Below the pieces are notes generated by a model. The model was not told the DNA's origin. It did not search any database and worked only from the letters and a program-made list of their open reading frames with translations. Of a DNA stretch of 64,000 nucleotides, positions 1 to 13,407 are shown piece by piece. The DNA is from JANQPX01 sp041398025 (GTDB lineage: Bacteria; Pseudomonadota; Alphaproteobacteria; Geminicoccales; Geminicoccaceae). The position numbers and the translations under genes were made by a program. The stretch's first letter is position 1. Each line of letters starts with the position of its first letter. The stretch is from NCBI GenBank assembly GCA_041398025.1, contig JAWKVM010000017.1, forward strand, positions 1-64,000, read 5' to 3'.

Positions 1-507
1 CGCCTTAAGCGCGGCCTTCTCCTCATCGCTCAGCTTCTGCCGAGGGGCCGCCACAATCGAGGCGTCGATGATCTGGCCCGACATGGCGAGATAGCCGGTG
101 TCCTTCAGCGCCTCATCGAAACGGCGGAACAACATCTCGACCGCCTTGGTCCTGGTCAGCGCCTCGCGAAACGTCCAGATCGTGTTGGCATCGGGCACCG
201 TGTCGCCGAGCCCAAGCCCGAGAAAGCGCTGGAAGCACAGCCGGTCCTTGATCTGAAACTCGGTCTGCTCGTCGGACAGCGTGTCGAGCGTCTGGATCAC
301 CAGGACCTTGAACATCACCACATGGTCGAAGGGTGGCCGTCCGCCTTTGGCGCGATCGGATTTCGGCACGGCCCGCTCGAGCGCCGGCCGGAACAGCTCG
401 AAGTCGACGGCCCGGCTCAAGCGCTCCAGTGGATCGCCTTTCTACGACAGCTCGGCGAGCCGGTCTCCGACGTCAAAGAAACCCATCTGTCCTGTCATGT
501 CCGGCAC
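1..507 (-). pseudogene. IS5-family transposase, nonsense-mutated and cut by window edge
   Basis: The minus-strand translation reads like the N-terminal half of an IS5-group transposase: MGFFDVGDRLAELS, then VDFELF, KGGRPPFDHVVMFKVLVIQT, TEFQIKDRL, PDANTIWTFREALT and GQIIDASIVAAPRQKL. The start is taken as GTG at 507, matching the related copy at 25729. The frame is broken by a TAG directly after LAELS (about 461-463), where the second copy has AAG (Lys). The C-terminal part lies beyond position 1, so the left end of the element is not visible. With the stop codon the copy cannot make a full transposase. Family assignment is from recognised sequence; the exact IS name is unknown. Confidence 0.85.
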
Positions 508-751
508 CACCCAAATCCTTCGTCCAATGCGCCGGATTCTACTGTAAACTCCGGGGTTTGGTGCTTGGTTGCTAGGATAGCTCCTGATAATCGCAGCTCC
601 GACCAAATTCCTAGGAACGCCCCATGAACATCTGGCCTGCATCATGTGCCACGGGATCCGTGGTGATTCCTGGCAATCGATGCGGAATCGATGGAAGTCG
701 CTGATAAAGCTTGTCTTTTCCGGTTTTGCGCGTAAGGCGAGTCACCAACGC
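508..751. other. Intergenic stretch between IS5 remnant and rRNA operon
   Basis: No gene is supported here. The first ~45 bases resemble the sequence upstream of the second IS5 copy (both contain AGTAGAATCCG), so the IS end probably lies near 550. The rest shows no recognisable gene. Confidence 0.5.
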
Positions 752-774
752 AAAAAGCCGCCCTTGAGGCGGCC
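752..774 (-). terminator. Intrinsic terminator of the rRNA operon
   Basis: On the minus strand a GC-rich hairpin (GCCGCC, loop TCAA, GGGCGGC) is followed by TTTTT, 28 bases beyond the distal tRNA-fMet. This is the expected place for the end of the 16S-23S-5S-tRNA transcript. Confidence 0.8.
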
Positions 775-801
775 AAGTGTCTGATCTTGCTATGTAATTC
801 T

Positions 802-878
<77 letters not shown>

Positions 879-1017
879 GTGTGTGGGTTTGTGAGTGAAT
901 CGTGTGGCTGCGCACGGTCTGGTGCACGCTTTCGTGTCCGAGCGGTCGATGTGTCGGTAGACTTGGGCGCATACGGTCGGCGAAGTCAGCCATCTGCCGG
1001 TGGCAGCCCCTTGATAG

Positions 1018-1132
1018 GTTTGGCGGCGACCTGCTCTCCCACCGTTAGGACGGCAGTACCCTGGGCGCGGTGCGGTTTCACGGTCGAGTTCGGAATGGGA
1101 TCGTGTGGTTCCCACACGCTATGACCACCAAA
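1018..1132 (-). rRNA. rrf: 5S ribosomal RNA
   Basis: The minus strand contains the conserved 5S core: GTGTGGGAACCACACGATCC, CCATTCCGAACTCG, GTGAAAC, and GGTGGGAGAGCAGGTCG near the 3' end, with complementary ends (GGTGGTC near the start, closing TTTGGCGG on the plus strand). Length is about 115 nt. Ends are set by pairing and may be off by a few bases. It lies about 240 nt downstream of 23S and 140 nt before tRNA-fMet. Confidence 0.93.
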
Positions 1133-1371
1133 CCAACCAAGGGGCCACCGGCCCCGCGGTTGACGTCGTTGGTTGGTATGCAGGCATGCCGTGAGATGTC
1201 GGAGACGGCTCGGACACGCCTGGGTTTACCAACTCGATACACCGCAACGAGCGGGCCGAGTGAGGCACCGCCGTCGCGTTGTACGGACACCGTGACGTGT
1301 CGAACATGGGTCTGGCAAGTCAGCCCGGCAGGCGGCGCCTGCTTGGGGCTGGACGCAGAGGAGCTTTTCAC

Positions 1372-4128
<2,757 letters not shown>

Positions 4129-4286
4129 GCTCCACCACATCCAGCCCCAAGCACGCGCGGCGTGCTCCGTTGACTTGCCAGACTCTTGCGGGAATGGCGT
4201 GTCGCCAGAACACGTACTGACTGGATCTCGCTCGATAGACTGAGGGAGGCCAGGCAGCAAACACTGCTGGGAACCAAATGCTGTTT

Positions 4287-4343
4287 TTGTATTGGCGCGG
4301 ATGTGGGCCGGGTCGTGCAAACCCGAACCTTACGCCAATACAA
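4287..4343 (-). other. Large hairpin in the 16S-23S spacer
   Basis: TTGTATTGGCG at 4287-4297 is a perfect reverse complement of CGCCAATACAA at 4333-4343. A second inner stem (GGGT with ACCC) sits at about 4310-4324. It lies between tRNA-Ile and 23S where other rRNA operons often carry tRNA-Ala. It could be an RNase III or processing structure; function is inferred only from position and pairing. Confidence 0.5.
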
Positions 4344-4568
4344 GCATACCCATGTTCGTTGGACACAAGCGATGGATCCCCCCACGGCAAACCTTGCCGA
4401 AGACCTACGGGAGGTCATCATCTCGTGTCCGCGTCACGGTCACGATTCACTTCACGATGTCAATGGACACATCAGGGCATACGGTTCGATAGGAACCTGC
4501 CTGATGTCAGAAGATACTCGCAAGCTGGTCTCAAGTAGCGCGAAGCGCGGTAGACCACCTAGGAAGCA

Positions 4569-4645
<77 letters not shown>

Positions 4646-4857
4646 GGTGCAGTAGCTTCTGACATAAGGCATAAGCAAGATGCTTGCCTCTGACTTGTAC
4701 GGAGAGTCACCAACAAACTGCGCCTCAAGTAGGCCGACCGGCCGATAGGCGCCGTTCGCCAAGGGCGAACTCTACCAATAAGAAAGGGATGTGCAGACGG
4801 CGGGGAGTTTTGCCAGACGTATCTGGCTTTTAGGTCGATCGGCGAACCGATCGATCT

Positions 4858-6368
<1,511 letters not shown>

Positions 6369-6593
6369 ATCCCGCGATATCAAAGATATCGCGACTTGAT
6401 CCCAGACATCACTACGCAATCGAAACCGATCGTCCGAAAACGACCGACCTCAAAGGCTGACAAGGATTTCTTGAATTATCAGACGGTCTCAAACAGCGCA
6501 AAGCGCTCAAGACCAACCAACAAAACAAAAATCCCGTCACTGATGTCCAAAACGACTACCCGCCGCCTGAACATCCCTTCCTGATTTACAACT

Positions 6594-6632
6594 TGTCAAA
6601 GAGCAAACGAGACGCGTTCAGGCGCGTCTCTT
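6594..6632 (-). promoter_or_regulatory. rRNA leader: boxA antitermination site with upstream hairpin
   Basis: The minus strand reads TGCTCTTTGACA at 6605-6594, one base from the E. coli rrn boxA core TGCTCTTTAACA. Just upstream on the transcript is a perfect 8-bp stem (GAGACGCG with CGCGTCTC, 6609-6631), in the place of a boxB-like hairpin. The boxB-boxA order matches known rRNA leaders that load the Nus antitermination complex. Assignment is by motif and position. Confidence 0.7.
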
Positions 6633-6670
6633 TTCCGGCTCGCCCAGCGGCCGCCGGTCAACGAGGATGG

Positions 6671-6699
6671 GTTATAGACAGGCTTCCGGATTTCCACAA
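6671..6699 (-). promoter_or_regulatory. Candidate rRNA promoter
   Basis: On the minus strand TTGTGG (6699-6694) and TATAAC (6676-6671) are separated by 17 bp, about 65 bp upstream of boxA and 300 bp upstream of 16S. It is the best sigma-70-like match in the leader region but other starts are possible. Confidence 0.4.
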
Positions 6700-6821
6700 G
6701 CCCTTTTTTGCGGAATTTTAGGGTTAACAACGGAAGTGAAAAACTCCACTCAACAGCAAGATTTTGTTGACAAAATCGGACTAGAATAACAAAAATTATC
6801 TGTTGTTGGTTAGGAATGTCG

Positions 6822-8459
6822 ATGTTTTTGTTCCGGGGATCCGTGGCCTTGAATCCAGCAGGACAGCGCTTTTTTCTGGTTTCCGCCACCCTCGGCGCCT
6901 TTGCGGTCGGCACCCTTACCGGCGCCTTCGCCACCTTCGGGCCTGCAGCGGACGACGCGCTGATCGCGGCGGACGCGCCCGAGAGTACGCTTCCCGAAGC
7001 ATCGCCGCGTCAGGGGCAGCGGATCGTGTTCGCGGCAGAGGTCGAGGGCGGGGCCGCGTCGGATACGGCGGCGCTCGCCGACGGCAGCGAGTCGCTTTGG
7101 GGCCGCGAAGGGCGCGGACAGATCGCGCTCGAGGGCGGCAGGCCGGATATCGGCGCCGACAGCGACGCCATCGCCGATCTTTCGGCCTCGGCCCGCGAAC
7201 ATCCGCTTCGCCCCGCCGATCTCCCGCAGCTGGCGCCGATCACGCCCGAGGATCCGCAGGCGGCAGGCGAGGCGCAGGTCGCCAGCATCGCCACGGTCGC
7301 CAAGGCGGCCCTGAAGCCGCGTCCCTGGAAAAGCGAGAAGGTCGAGGTGAGGAAGGGCGACAGCCTGACCACCATCCTGAAGCGCGCCGGCATCGATGGC
7401 CAGCAGGTGCACAGCGCGCTCCGCTCGCTCAAGGGCGTCTACGACCCGCGCGGGCTGCGCGTCGGCCAGGAGCTGGTGGTCACCGCCGCCACCCACCAGG
7501 ACAAGCCGGCACAGCTCTTGAGCATCGCGCTCGATCTCGATTTCGACCATCAGCTCCTGATCACCCGCGATGCCGAAGGCGATTTCTCCACCAAGAAGAT
7601 CGAGCAGGCCAAGCGGCGCGAGCTGGTGCATCGCGGCGGCGACATCGAGGATAGCCTCTATCTGTCGGCGCAGCGCGTCGCGCTGCCGGGCGACGTCACC
7701 GACCGCCTGATCCGCCTGTTCAGCTGGGACGTCGACTTCCAGCGCGACATCCGGCGCGGCGACCACTTCGAGACCGTCTACGAAGAGGTCACGCTCGAAA
7801 AGGACGAGAGCCAGGTCAAGGGCGAGCTGGTCTATGCCGGCCTCACCCTCAGCGGCGAGCTGATCGACGCCTATCTCTATACGCCGGACGGCGGGCTCAG
7901 AACCTATTACGACCGCGACGGCCGCTCGCTCCGAAAGTTCCTGCTGCGCACGCCGATCGACGGTGCCCGGTTGTCATCACCCTTCGGCAAGCGCAAGCAT
8001 CCCGTCCTCGGCTACACCAAGATGCACAAGGGCACGGACTTCGCGGCGCCGCGCGGCACGCCGATCTATGCGGGCGGCTCCGGCGTCATCGAGAAGGCCG
8101 AGCCCTTCGGCAGCTACGGCAACTATGTCCGCATCCGCCACAGCGACACCTGGAGCACCGCCTACGCCCACATGAACAAGTTCGGGCGCGGCATCCGCAG
8201 CGGCGTGCGCGTGCGCCAGGGCCAGGTGATCGGCTATGTCGGCACCACCGGCCGCTCCACCGGTCCTCATCTGCACTACGAAGTCCTGCAGAACGGCAAG
8301 CAGGTCAATCCGATGAAGATGAAGCAGCCGCCGATGGCCAAGCTCGCCGGCGCCGATCTCGCGGCCTTCGAAAAGGAACGCGCGCGCATCGACGCCCTGC
8401 GCGAGGCGCTTTCGAAAAAGCCCCTCCTCACCAGCCGCGCGTCCGGCGCTGCCCAATAA
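6822..8459 (+). CDS. M23-family metallopeptidase (LytM/OapA-type, periplasmic)
   Basis: A 545-residue protein with an N-terminal membrane anchor or signal (residues about 12-35, LVSATLGAFAVGTLTGAFATF), an alanine-rich linker, a LysM-like/OapA-type domain (about 168-215, VEVRKGDSLTTILKRAG) and a C-terminal M23 zinc domain. The zinc ligands H402 and D406 (HKGTD) and the HLH pair H483/H485 are all present, so it should be an active cell-wall endopeptidase or, in this family, a divisome or septation hydrolase. The second ATG (6822) is preferred over 6816 because TAGGA at 6811-6815 is then spaced six bases. It is transcribed divergently from the rRNA operon. Confidence 0.88.
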   Translation: MFLFRGSVALNPAGQRFFLVSATLGAFAVGTLTGAFATFGPAADDALIAADAPESTLPEASPRQGQRIVFAAEVEGGAASDTAALADGSESLWGREGRGQIALEGGRPDIGADSDAIADLSASAREHPLRPADLPQLAPITPEDPQAAGEAQVASIATVAKAALKPRPWKSEKVEVRKGDSLTTILKRAGIDGQQVHSALRSLKGVYDPRGLRVGQELVVTAATHQDKPAQLLSIALDLDFDHQLLITRDAEGDFSTKKIEQAKRRELVHRGGDIEDSLYLSAQRVALPGDVTDRLIRLFSWDVDFQRDIRRGDHFETVYEEVTLEKDESQVKGELVYAGLTLSGELIDAYLYTPDGGLRTYYDRDGRSLRKFLLRTPIDGARLSSPFGKRKHPVLGYTKMHKGTDFAAPRGTPIYAGGSGVIEKAEPFGSYGNYVRIRHSDTWSTAYAHMNKFGRGIRSGVRVRQGQVIGYVGTTGRSTGPHLHYEVLQNGKQVNPMKMKQPPMAKLAGADLAAFEKERARIDALREALSKKPLLTSRASGAAQ

Positions 8460-8503
8460 GACCGCTGCCAAGCGCGGGGGCCGTGATCACGGCTCGTCTC
8501 TCC

Positions 8504-8600
8504 GGGCCCATGCGCCGGCTGTAGGCAGGCGCGGGCGGACTCCCAGGGTCGCATGGACCGACTGTCGAGCCTGGCAGACAAGCGTTAACATTTCATCAAG
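8504..8600. repeat. Intergenic palindrome family 1, copy A (degenerate left arm)
   Basis: The right arm, ending TCGCATGGACC at 8559, is near-identical to that of the other copies (41.9, 43.4 and 62.8 kb). The left arm is worn down to a CCATGCG-like remnant at 8508-8514. A TTAAC-N6-TCAAG box lies at 8585-8600, exactly 25 nt beyond the arm, as in copies B and D. The rest of the 8460-8842 intergenic region has no gene. Confidence 0.75.
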
Positions 8601-8842
8601 ACGGCGGGTGGCGCGTCCATGATGGCCGACAGGCCGTCTGATGAGCCAGGATGCCCCTGCTGCCCGTCCTCGCGCTCGGCCGTACCCCGCCGGGCTGGAT
8701 CTGGAGCCGGCATCGGACGCTGCATCATTCAGGCCCTCGATGGCTGATTTCTTCAGGAAATCCACGATCGCCCCTGTACAAACTCGAAATTCTCAACCAA
8801 AACTTGTATAACTACACTAATTATTAACCTTTTTGGGCTTTC

Positions 8843-9877
8843 ATGATGATCGATAGCGACGCTTTGTCAGCGGCGCCGGCCTCCATGTCTCTGCCGGCCA
8901 CGAAGGACATGGTGGATGGTGTGATCAAGGTCCTGGTGATCGAAAGCGGTCTGCTGTCCCGCGCTGCCCTGGAGCGGACGTCGGTGCGCGGCATGACGGA
9001 CGGCGTGGGCTGGATCGACCTTCATACGCTGACCGCAAGGGACGTCGGGGATGCGGTCGGGCATCTGCAGGAGGGGCGGGTGGACGCCGTCCTGATGGAT
9101 GCGCGGGACCTGGCGGACGCGGCCTGGCTGCGTGGACGTGCGCGGGAGCTTGCCATCCTCGCCGTCGTTGACGACGAGCAGATCGAGATGGCACGGCGCG
9201 CGATCGGCGCCGGGGCTGAGGACGTGCTGCTGCCCACGGATCTGGGCAACGAAAAGGAGCTCGGACGGCGCGTCGCGCTGGCGATCGCGCGCAAGGCGAC
9301 GGAGCATGTGCAGAGACGCCATGCCCGGGAAGACGTGCTGACCGGCCTTGCCAACGACACGCTGCTCGAAGAGCGCTTCGTCCGCGCCCAGGCGCGCGCC
9401 GACCGCTATGCGACCCTGGTCGGCCTGGTGGCGATCGATCTCGATGGGCTCGACGCGCTGACGGCAGCTTACGGCAAGGGCATCGCGGATCACCTGCTGC
9501 CCAAGATCGGACAGCGCCTTCTCGGCGAAATCCGCCAGACCGACACGCTCGCCCGAACCCGCGACCACGGTTTCACCTGGCTGGTCGAAGGCATTCCCAC
9601 GATCGACGATTTCGGTGCCCTGGTCGATCGGCTGCCCAATCAGCTGGCGCGGCCGATCGCGATCGACAATCGCCAGATCCGCGTCACCGTGAGTGTCGGT
9701 GTCGCCGTTTCGCCCTTTCACGGGCGCGATTTTCAGACCGTTCACGGCATGGCCGAAGCCGCGATGATCGACGTGTCCAGCATCAGCGGCGACGGCCTGC
9801 TGATGCTGCCGGTGCCCGCCATCGCCAAGACGGCACGAACGCAGGCCGTGAACGCCATCGCCGAGCTTGTCGACTGA
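8843..9877 (+). CDS. Receiver-like/degenerate GGDEF-domain protein
   Basis: A 344-residue soluble protein. Residues about 28-150 resemble a receiver-type fold (IKVLVIESG, then VDAVLMDARD), without the usual acidic pocket. Residues about 160-325 have diguanylate-cyclase landmarks: EDVLTGLAND (normally DxLTGLxNR) and VGVAVSPFHG (normally SxGIAxxP). The signature GG(D/E)EF is replaced by RDHGF (TLARTRDHGFTWL). Without it, c-di-GMP synthesis is not expected. It may bind GTP or act as a structural partner. It stands alone, with an A/T-rich upstream region. Confidence 0.75.
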   Translation: MMIDSDALSAAPASMSLPATKDMVDGVIKVLVIESGLLSRAALERTSVRGMTDGVGWIDLHTLTARDVGDAVGHLQEGRVDAVLMDARDLADAAWLRGRARELAILAVVDDEQIEMARRAIGAGAEDVLLPTDLGNEKELGRRVALAIARKATEHVQRRHAREDVLTGLANDTLLEERFVRAQARADRYATLVGLVAIDLDGLDALTAAYGKGIADHLLPKIGQRLLGEIRQTDTLARTRDHGFTWLVEGIPTIDDFGALVDRLPNQLARPIAIDNRQIRVTVSVGVAVSPFHGRDFQTVHGMAEAAMIDVSSISGDGLLMLPVPAIAKTARTQAVNAIAELVD

Positions 9878-9939
9878 TCAGGCCCCTCGACATGGACATG
9901 CTCTGATCCAGCCTGCCGGACCAGCCCGGAGATTGTCGA

Positions 9940-10596
9940 TCAATCCTGGGTCTGGGGGAGCATGTGCTGCGCCAGGAGGTAGATCTCGGACGATTCCCGC
10001 CTGGTGGCGTCCGGGCGCACGAGGCGGACCGACCGGAACCGTCGGCGCGCCGCGTCGGCGAGGGCGGCGTCGGCGCCGCGCAGGAGCTTCAAGAGGAGAT
10101 GGCCGCCAGGCTTGAGAAGGGAGGGCGCAAGGTCGAGCACGATCTCGCCCATCGCCTCCGAGCGCAGACGGTCGACGGCGCGCTGGCCGGTCGCCGAGGG
10201 AGCGAGATCGCTCAGCAGGAGATCGGCGGGGCCGCCCAGGGCCGCGTCGATCTTCGCCGGCGTCGCCTCGTCCTCGATATCCGCCTTCAGGAAGGTGACG
10301 CCCGGGAGCGGATCGATCGTCAGGAGGTCGACGCCGACCACCCGGCAGCCGCGTGCCGCCGCGACCTGCGCCCAGCCGCCGGGAGCGCTGCCCAGGTCCA
10401 AAACCCGTTGGCCACGTTTCAGAAGCTTGTGCCGGTCGTCGATCTCGAGAAGCTTGTAGGCGGCGCGCGACCGGTATCCTTCCTTTTTCGCGCGCTGCAC
10501 ATAGGCGTCGTTGAGCTGGCGCTGCAGCCACCTTGATGAGCCGGCGCTGCGCTGCGGGCTGGCGCGCACCCTGGTTTTCCGGGTTCGATGGGTCAT
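9940..10596 (-). CDS. rlmE: 23S rRNA (uridine-2552-2'-O)-methyltransferase RlmE
   Basis: A 218-residue FtsJ/RlmE protein that methylates U2552 in the A-loop of 23S rRNA late in 50S assembly. The SAM-binding motif LDLGSAPGGWAQ and the K-D-K-E catalytic tetrad are all visible (K48 in RAAYKLL, D130 in LLLSDLAPS, K170 in HLLLKLLRG, E204 in SSEIY). The ATG at 10596 starts four bases after the gppA stop. An upstream in-frame ATG at 10626 would lie inside gppA and is less likely. The basic N-terminus is typical. The pair with ppx/gppA is common in alphaproteobacteria. Confidence 0.93.
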   Translation of the reverse strand: MTHRTRKTRVRASPQRSAGSSRWLQRQLNDAYVQRAKKEGYRSRAAYKLLEIDDRHKLLKRGQRVLDLGSAPGGWAQVAAARGCRVVGVDLLTIDPLPGVTFLKADIEDEATPAKIDAALGGPADLLLSDLAPSATGQRAVDRLRSEAMGEIVLDLAPSLLKPGGHLLLKLLRGADAALADAARRRFRSVRLVRPDATRRESSEIYLLAQHMLPQTQD

Positions 10597-10600
10597 GGCC

Positions 10601-11674
10601 TCAGGCCAGCCCTCCGCAGCCGGCATCGGCCTCGGGCAGGGCCGGCGCGAAGCTTCCGGCGAGCGAGGCTTCGAGCGTCTTGCCCATCAGGCTGTGCAGG
10701 ATGCCTTCGCGCAGGCCGCGATCGGCCACGCTCAGACTGTCCGCCGGCCAGACGGCGGAAATCGCCTCCAGAATGGCACAGCCCGCGACCACCAGATCCG
10801 CCCGTCCGGGGCCGATGCAGGGATGTTCGGCGCGGGCATGGTTGCTCATCTTGCGCAACCGTTCGGACACAACCGCCATCGCCCCGGTGTCGACCACGAG
10901 GCCGTCGATCTCCCGGCGATCATAGCGCGGCAGATCCAGCAGCACGGCCGCAAGCGTGGTGACGGTTCCCGACGTGCCGAGCATCTGCAGCCTGCTGCCG
11001 CCCATCAGATCGCGAAGCCGATGCCGCGCTTCGATCGGCGCCAGCAGGCCGGCGACGTAGCGCTGCATGCTCTCGAAGGTCGGCGGATCCGGCTCGGAGC
11101 AGAACAATTCGGTCAGCGAAACCACGCCGACCGGCAGCGATTCCGCGCAGCGCAGCACGCCTCCCGGCGCGCCGGCGCGGCGCTCCAGCCAGGCGATCTC
11201 CGTGCTGCCGCCGCCGATGTCCACCAGCAGCACATGATCGGCGGCCGGATCGATCAGCGACACGCAGCCGAGAAGAGCGAGCCCGACCTCGTCCTGATAG
11301 GTGAGCACATCGAGATCGATCCCGGTGGTCTGGGTCACCCGCTCGAGAAAGCTCACGCCATTGGCGGCTCGCCGGCAGGCTTCGGTCGCCACGCAGCGCG
11401 CCCGGTTCACACCCTGGCGCATCATCAGCCGCGCGCAGACCCTGAGCGCTGCGACCGTCCGCTCCATGGCCCCCTCGCTGAGCCTGCCGGAACCGATCAG
11501 ACCTTCGCCCAGGCGGACGATGCGCGAAAAACTGTCGATGACGTGAAAGCCCTCGCCTGCGTCGTCGGGACGCGCGATCAGGAGACGGCAATTGTTCGTC
11601 CCGAGATCGAGAGCGGCGAGAACGGGCCCGGCCGGCGAGGCGGCAGGAGGAGTATGTCGTTCATGACTAGGCAT
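10601..11674 (-). CDS. Ppx/GppA phosphatase family protein
   Basis: About 357 residues with the ASKHA-fold motifs of exopolyphosphatase/guanosine-pentaphosphate phosphatase: phosphate-1 LAALDLGTNNCRLLIA near the start, and the glycine-rich DIGGGSTEI in the middle. It would remove phosphate from polyphosphate or pppGpp and so tune the stringent response. The start is placed at the ATG of MPSHERH; the open frame extends upstream to 11821 but that overlaps the divergent CDGSH gene and has no family similarity. It is the first gene of a two-gene unit with rlmE. Whether Ppx or GppA activity dominates cannot be told. Confidence 0.88.
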   Translation of the reverse strand: MPSHERHTPPAASPAGPVLAALDLGTNNCRLLIARPDDAGEGFHVIDSFSRIVRLGEGLIGSGRLSEGAMERTVAALRVCARLMMRQGVNRARCVATEACRRAANGVSFLERVTQTTGIDLDVLTYQDEVGLALLGCVSLIDPAADHVLLVDIGGGSTEIAWLERRAGAPGGVLRCAESLPVGVVSLTELFCSEPDPPTFESMQRYVAGLLAPIEARHRLRDLMGGSRLQMLGTSGTVTTLAAVLLDLPRYDRREIDGLVVDTGAMAVVSERLRKMSNHARAEHPCIGPGRADLVVAGCAILEAISAVWPADSLSVADRGLREGILHSLMGKTLEASLAGSFAPALPEADAGCGGLA

Positions 11675-11804
11675 CGGCGAACAAAATGTACCGGCAAAAC
11701 ACGCCCCTGCACAGAGCCTTTGCCGATTTGACGCTTGCGAAACCTCCAGGGCTCGGGGTAGCAGAGATCGGACCCGGTTCTGTGCGAACGAAGGAGGCGA
11801 CCCC

Positions 11805-12044
11805 ATGAGCGAGGCGATCATTGTCCAGAAGGAGCCCTATGTGGTCGAGCTCGAGGCGGGCAAGACCTATGCCTGGTGCTCCTGCGGACGAAGCGGCAAC
11901 CAGCCGTTCTGCGACGGCAGCCACAAGACCACATCGCTGCAGCCCTCGACGTTCAAGGCGGAAAAGACCGGCAAGGCCTATCTCTGCGGGTGCAAGCATA
12001 CCGGCAACCAGCCCTTCTGCGACGGCAGCCACAAAGCGCTATGA
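11805..12044 (+). CDS. Dual CDGSH iron-sulfur protein
   Basis: A 79-residue protein with two complete CDGSH motifs, each C-x-C-x2-S/T-x3-P-x-C-D-G-S-H: CSCGRSGNQPFCDGSH and CGCKHTGNQPFCDGSH. Each half can bind one 2Fe-2S cluster through three Cys and one His. Prokaryotic twin-CDGSH proteins are probably redox or Fe-S transfer proteins. GAAGGAGGCGACCCC before the ATG provides a strong ribosome-binding site. The stop overlaps the next start (ATGA), so the two genes are likely translationally coupled. Confidence 0.92.
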   Translation: MSEAIIVQKEPYVVELEAGKTYAWCSCGRSGNQPFCDGSHKTTSLQPSTFKAEKTGKAYLCGCKHTGNQPFCDGSHKAL

Positions 12045-12529
12045 GCGGACAGCCCGGTTCCGTCGGCGCGGCCTCGGCCATCGCCTGTCTGTGCGTTCTC
12101 GCCGCCTGCGCGTCGCCATCCGTCGAGACGGCGGATCTTGCCTGCCCGCCGACCCAGATCGCGGTGCCCTCGGACCGCATCGGCAACAACGACAGCAAGG
12201 GCGAGCTGCGCTATGCCGCGACCATGACGGATCTGGTCAGCACCTGCCGTCGGGAGGATGAGGACATCGAGGTCGACATCGAATTCACGGTGAGCGCGGA
12301 GCGCGGACCGGCCTTCGATGACCAGTCGGCGAAGCTCACCTATTTCCTGGCGACCGTCGATCCGAACCGGGAAATCGTCGACAAGCAGCTCCTGGACGTT
12401 CAGCTCGACTTCGAGGGCGATCGGCCGGTGAGCGCGCTTCGCGAGGCCGTGACGCTGCGCCTGCCGGCTGCGGTCGAGGCGAGCGGCGCCAATTACAACC
12501 TTTATCTCGGATTTCAGTTCACCCCGTAG
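12041..12529 (+). CDS. Putative lipoprotein of unknown function
   Basis: A 162-residue protein beginning at ATG 12041, inside the ATGA overlap with the CDGSH gene. The N-terminus has a hydrophobic signal and a lipobox (LAAC, about residue 19-22), so it should be a lipid-anchored protein of the cell envelope. The mature part has alternating acidic beta-like segments (EDIEVDIEFTVSAERGPA) and ends LYLGFQFTP. I do not recognise a domain. Coupling to a CDGSH protein does not reveal its role. Confidence 0.75.
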   Translation: MSGQPGSVGAASAIACLCVLAACASPSVETADLACPPTQIAVPSDRIGNNDSKGELRYAATMTDLVSTCRREDEDIEVDIEFTVSAERGPAFDDQSAKLTYFLATVDPNREIVDKQLLDVQLDFEGDRPVSALREAVTLRLPAAVEASGANYNLYLGFQFTP

Positions 12530-12554
12530 CCGGTCCGGGCGGATGCACGGTCGA

Positions 12555-13187
12555 TCAGAGGCCGGCGACCTCCTTCACCGCCTCCAGATCCCAGGTCTCC
12601 ATCAGCTCCACGAGGGTGGTCTTGTCGTCCAGGTCCTGACCGGTGAGCTTGACCAGGACGCGCCCGCCCAGCGACACCGACAGCTCGCCGGCGCGGCCGG
12701 CCGCGTCCCATTTCAAGAGCGCGCTGGTGCGGCCGAGGCGGATGCGCTCCAAGGCCGGGTCGCTGGCGATCATCACCGGGCTGTTCAAGACTGCGGAAAA
12801 AGCCTGGACCATCGGGCTGTCCGCGAGCAGTTCCGCGGTGATCCGGCCCTCGCCCTTGTCCTCTTCGTAACGCCTGGTCACCATCACGCCGGTACCGAGG
12901 AGGGCCGCACCGTTGTCGAGCGTGGGCTTGCCTGCGGTCCATAGAACCGGTGCCTCGGGCAGCGTCGCCATGAACGCCGACGAAATACGGGTGCGCAGCG
13001 TGTTCACCGCGAACTCGAACTCGCTGAGCGCCTGCGACAGATCACCCTCGGCATAGTAACTTTTGCCGACGTCGATCTGCTCGATCACCTCGTCGGCACG
13101 CGCAGGCGGGTCGGCGGCGAGCCCGAGCGCCGCCATGATCAGACCCGCACGGAGCATGCCAGGCGTCCACATCGATGTTGTCTCCAT
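12555..13187 (-). CDS. Exported protein of unknown function
   Basis: A 210-residue protein with a signal peptide (hydrophobic stretch about 11-24, then ADPPARADE as likely cleavage region). The mature N-terminus looks like one TPR-like helical hairpin (IDVGKSYYAEGDLSQALSEFEFAVNTL). The rest contains LPEAPVLWTAGKP and a C-terminal sheet-rich region. Similar exported proteins of unknown role begin with this helical repeat and a LPEP/W motif. It is convergent with the lipoprotein gene and has its own A/T-rich upstream region (13188-13260). An inner ATG at 13170 (MWTPGML) is also possible. Confidence 0.7.
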   Translation of the reverse strand: METTSMWTPGMLRAGLIMAALGLAADPPARADEVIEQIDVGKSYYAEGDLSQALSEFEFAVNTLRTRISSAFMATLPEAPVLWTAGKPTLDNGAALLGTGVMVTRRYEEDKGEGRITAELLADSPMVQAFSAVLNSPVMIASDPALERIRLGRTSALLKWDAAGRAGELSVSLGGRVLVKLTGQDLDDKTTLVELMETWDLEAVKEVAGL

Positions 13188-13407
13188 CCGTTGCGACTGG
13201 GATCGATGATCTTAGCCTTAATATTGATAGTTCAAATCGATTATTCAACTTAAAGATGATATGGCCATACTCAACCCCTGGAAGAGCGGTCGAGCGCTCA
13301 TCGTGTAAGCCCTGAAATCCTGAGCCGAATGCGGATTGGGCCGAGGGTGCAGCGGAAGCGCTTGACCGCGGCGTCAAGGCGAGTAAGTTGCGGCGAATTG
13401 CCAGACG

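Noticed and set aside
4129..4568. Possible tRNA-Ala in the 16S-23S spacer
   Set aside because: No T-loop GGTTCGA-type motif or acceptor pair with CCA was found; only a hairpin is present.
6767..6801. Promoter for the M23 gene using TTGACA at 6767
   Set aside because: No -10 element at 15-19 bp; nearest TAGAAT is too close and TTATCT too far.
6810..7766. Long open frames antisense to the M23 gene and to many other genes (for example opposite gcvP, ccr, ecm, mnh genes)
   Set aside because: They are by-products of high GC at third positions; they lack family similarity, ribosome-binding sites and overlap well-supported genes.
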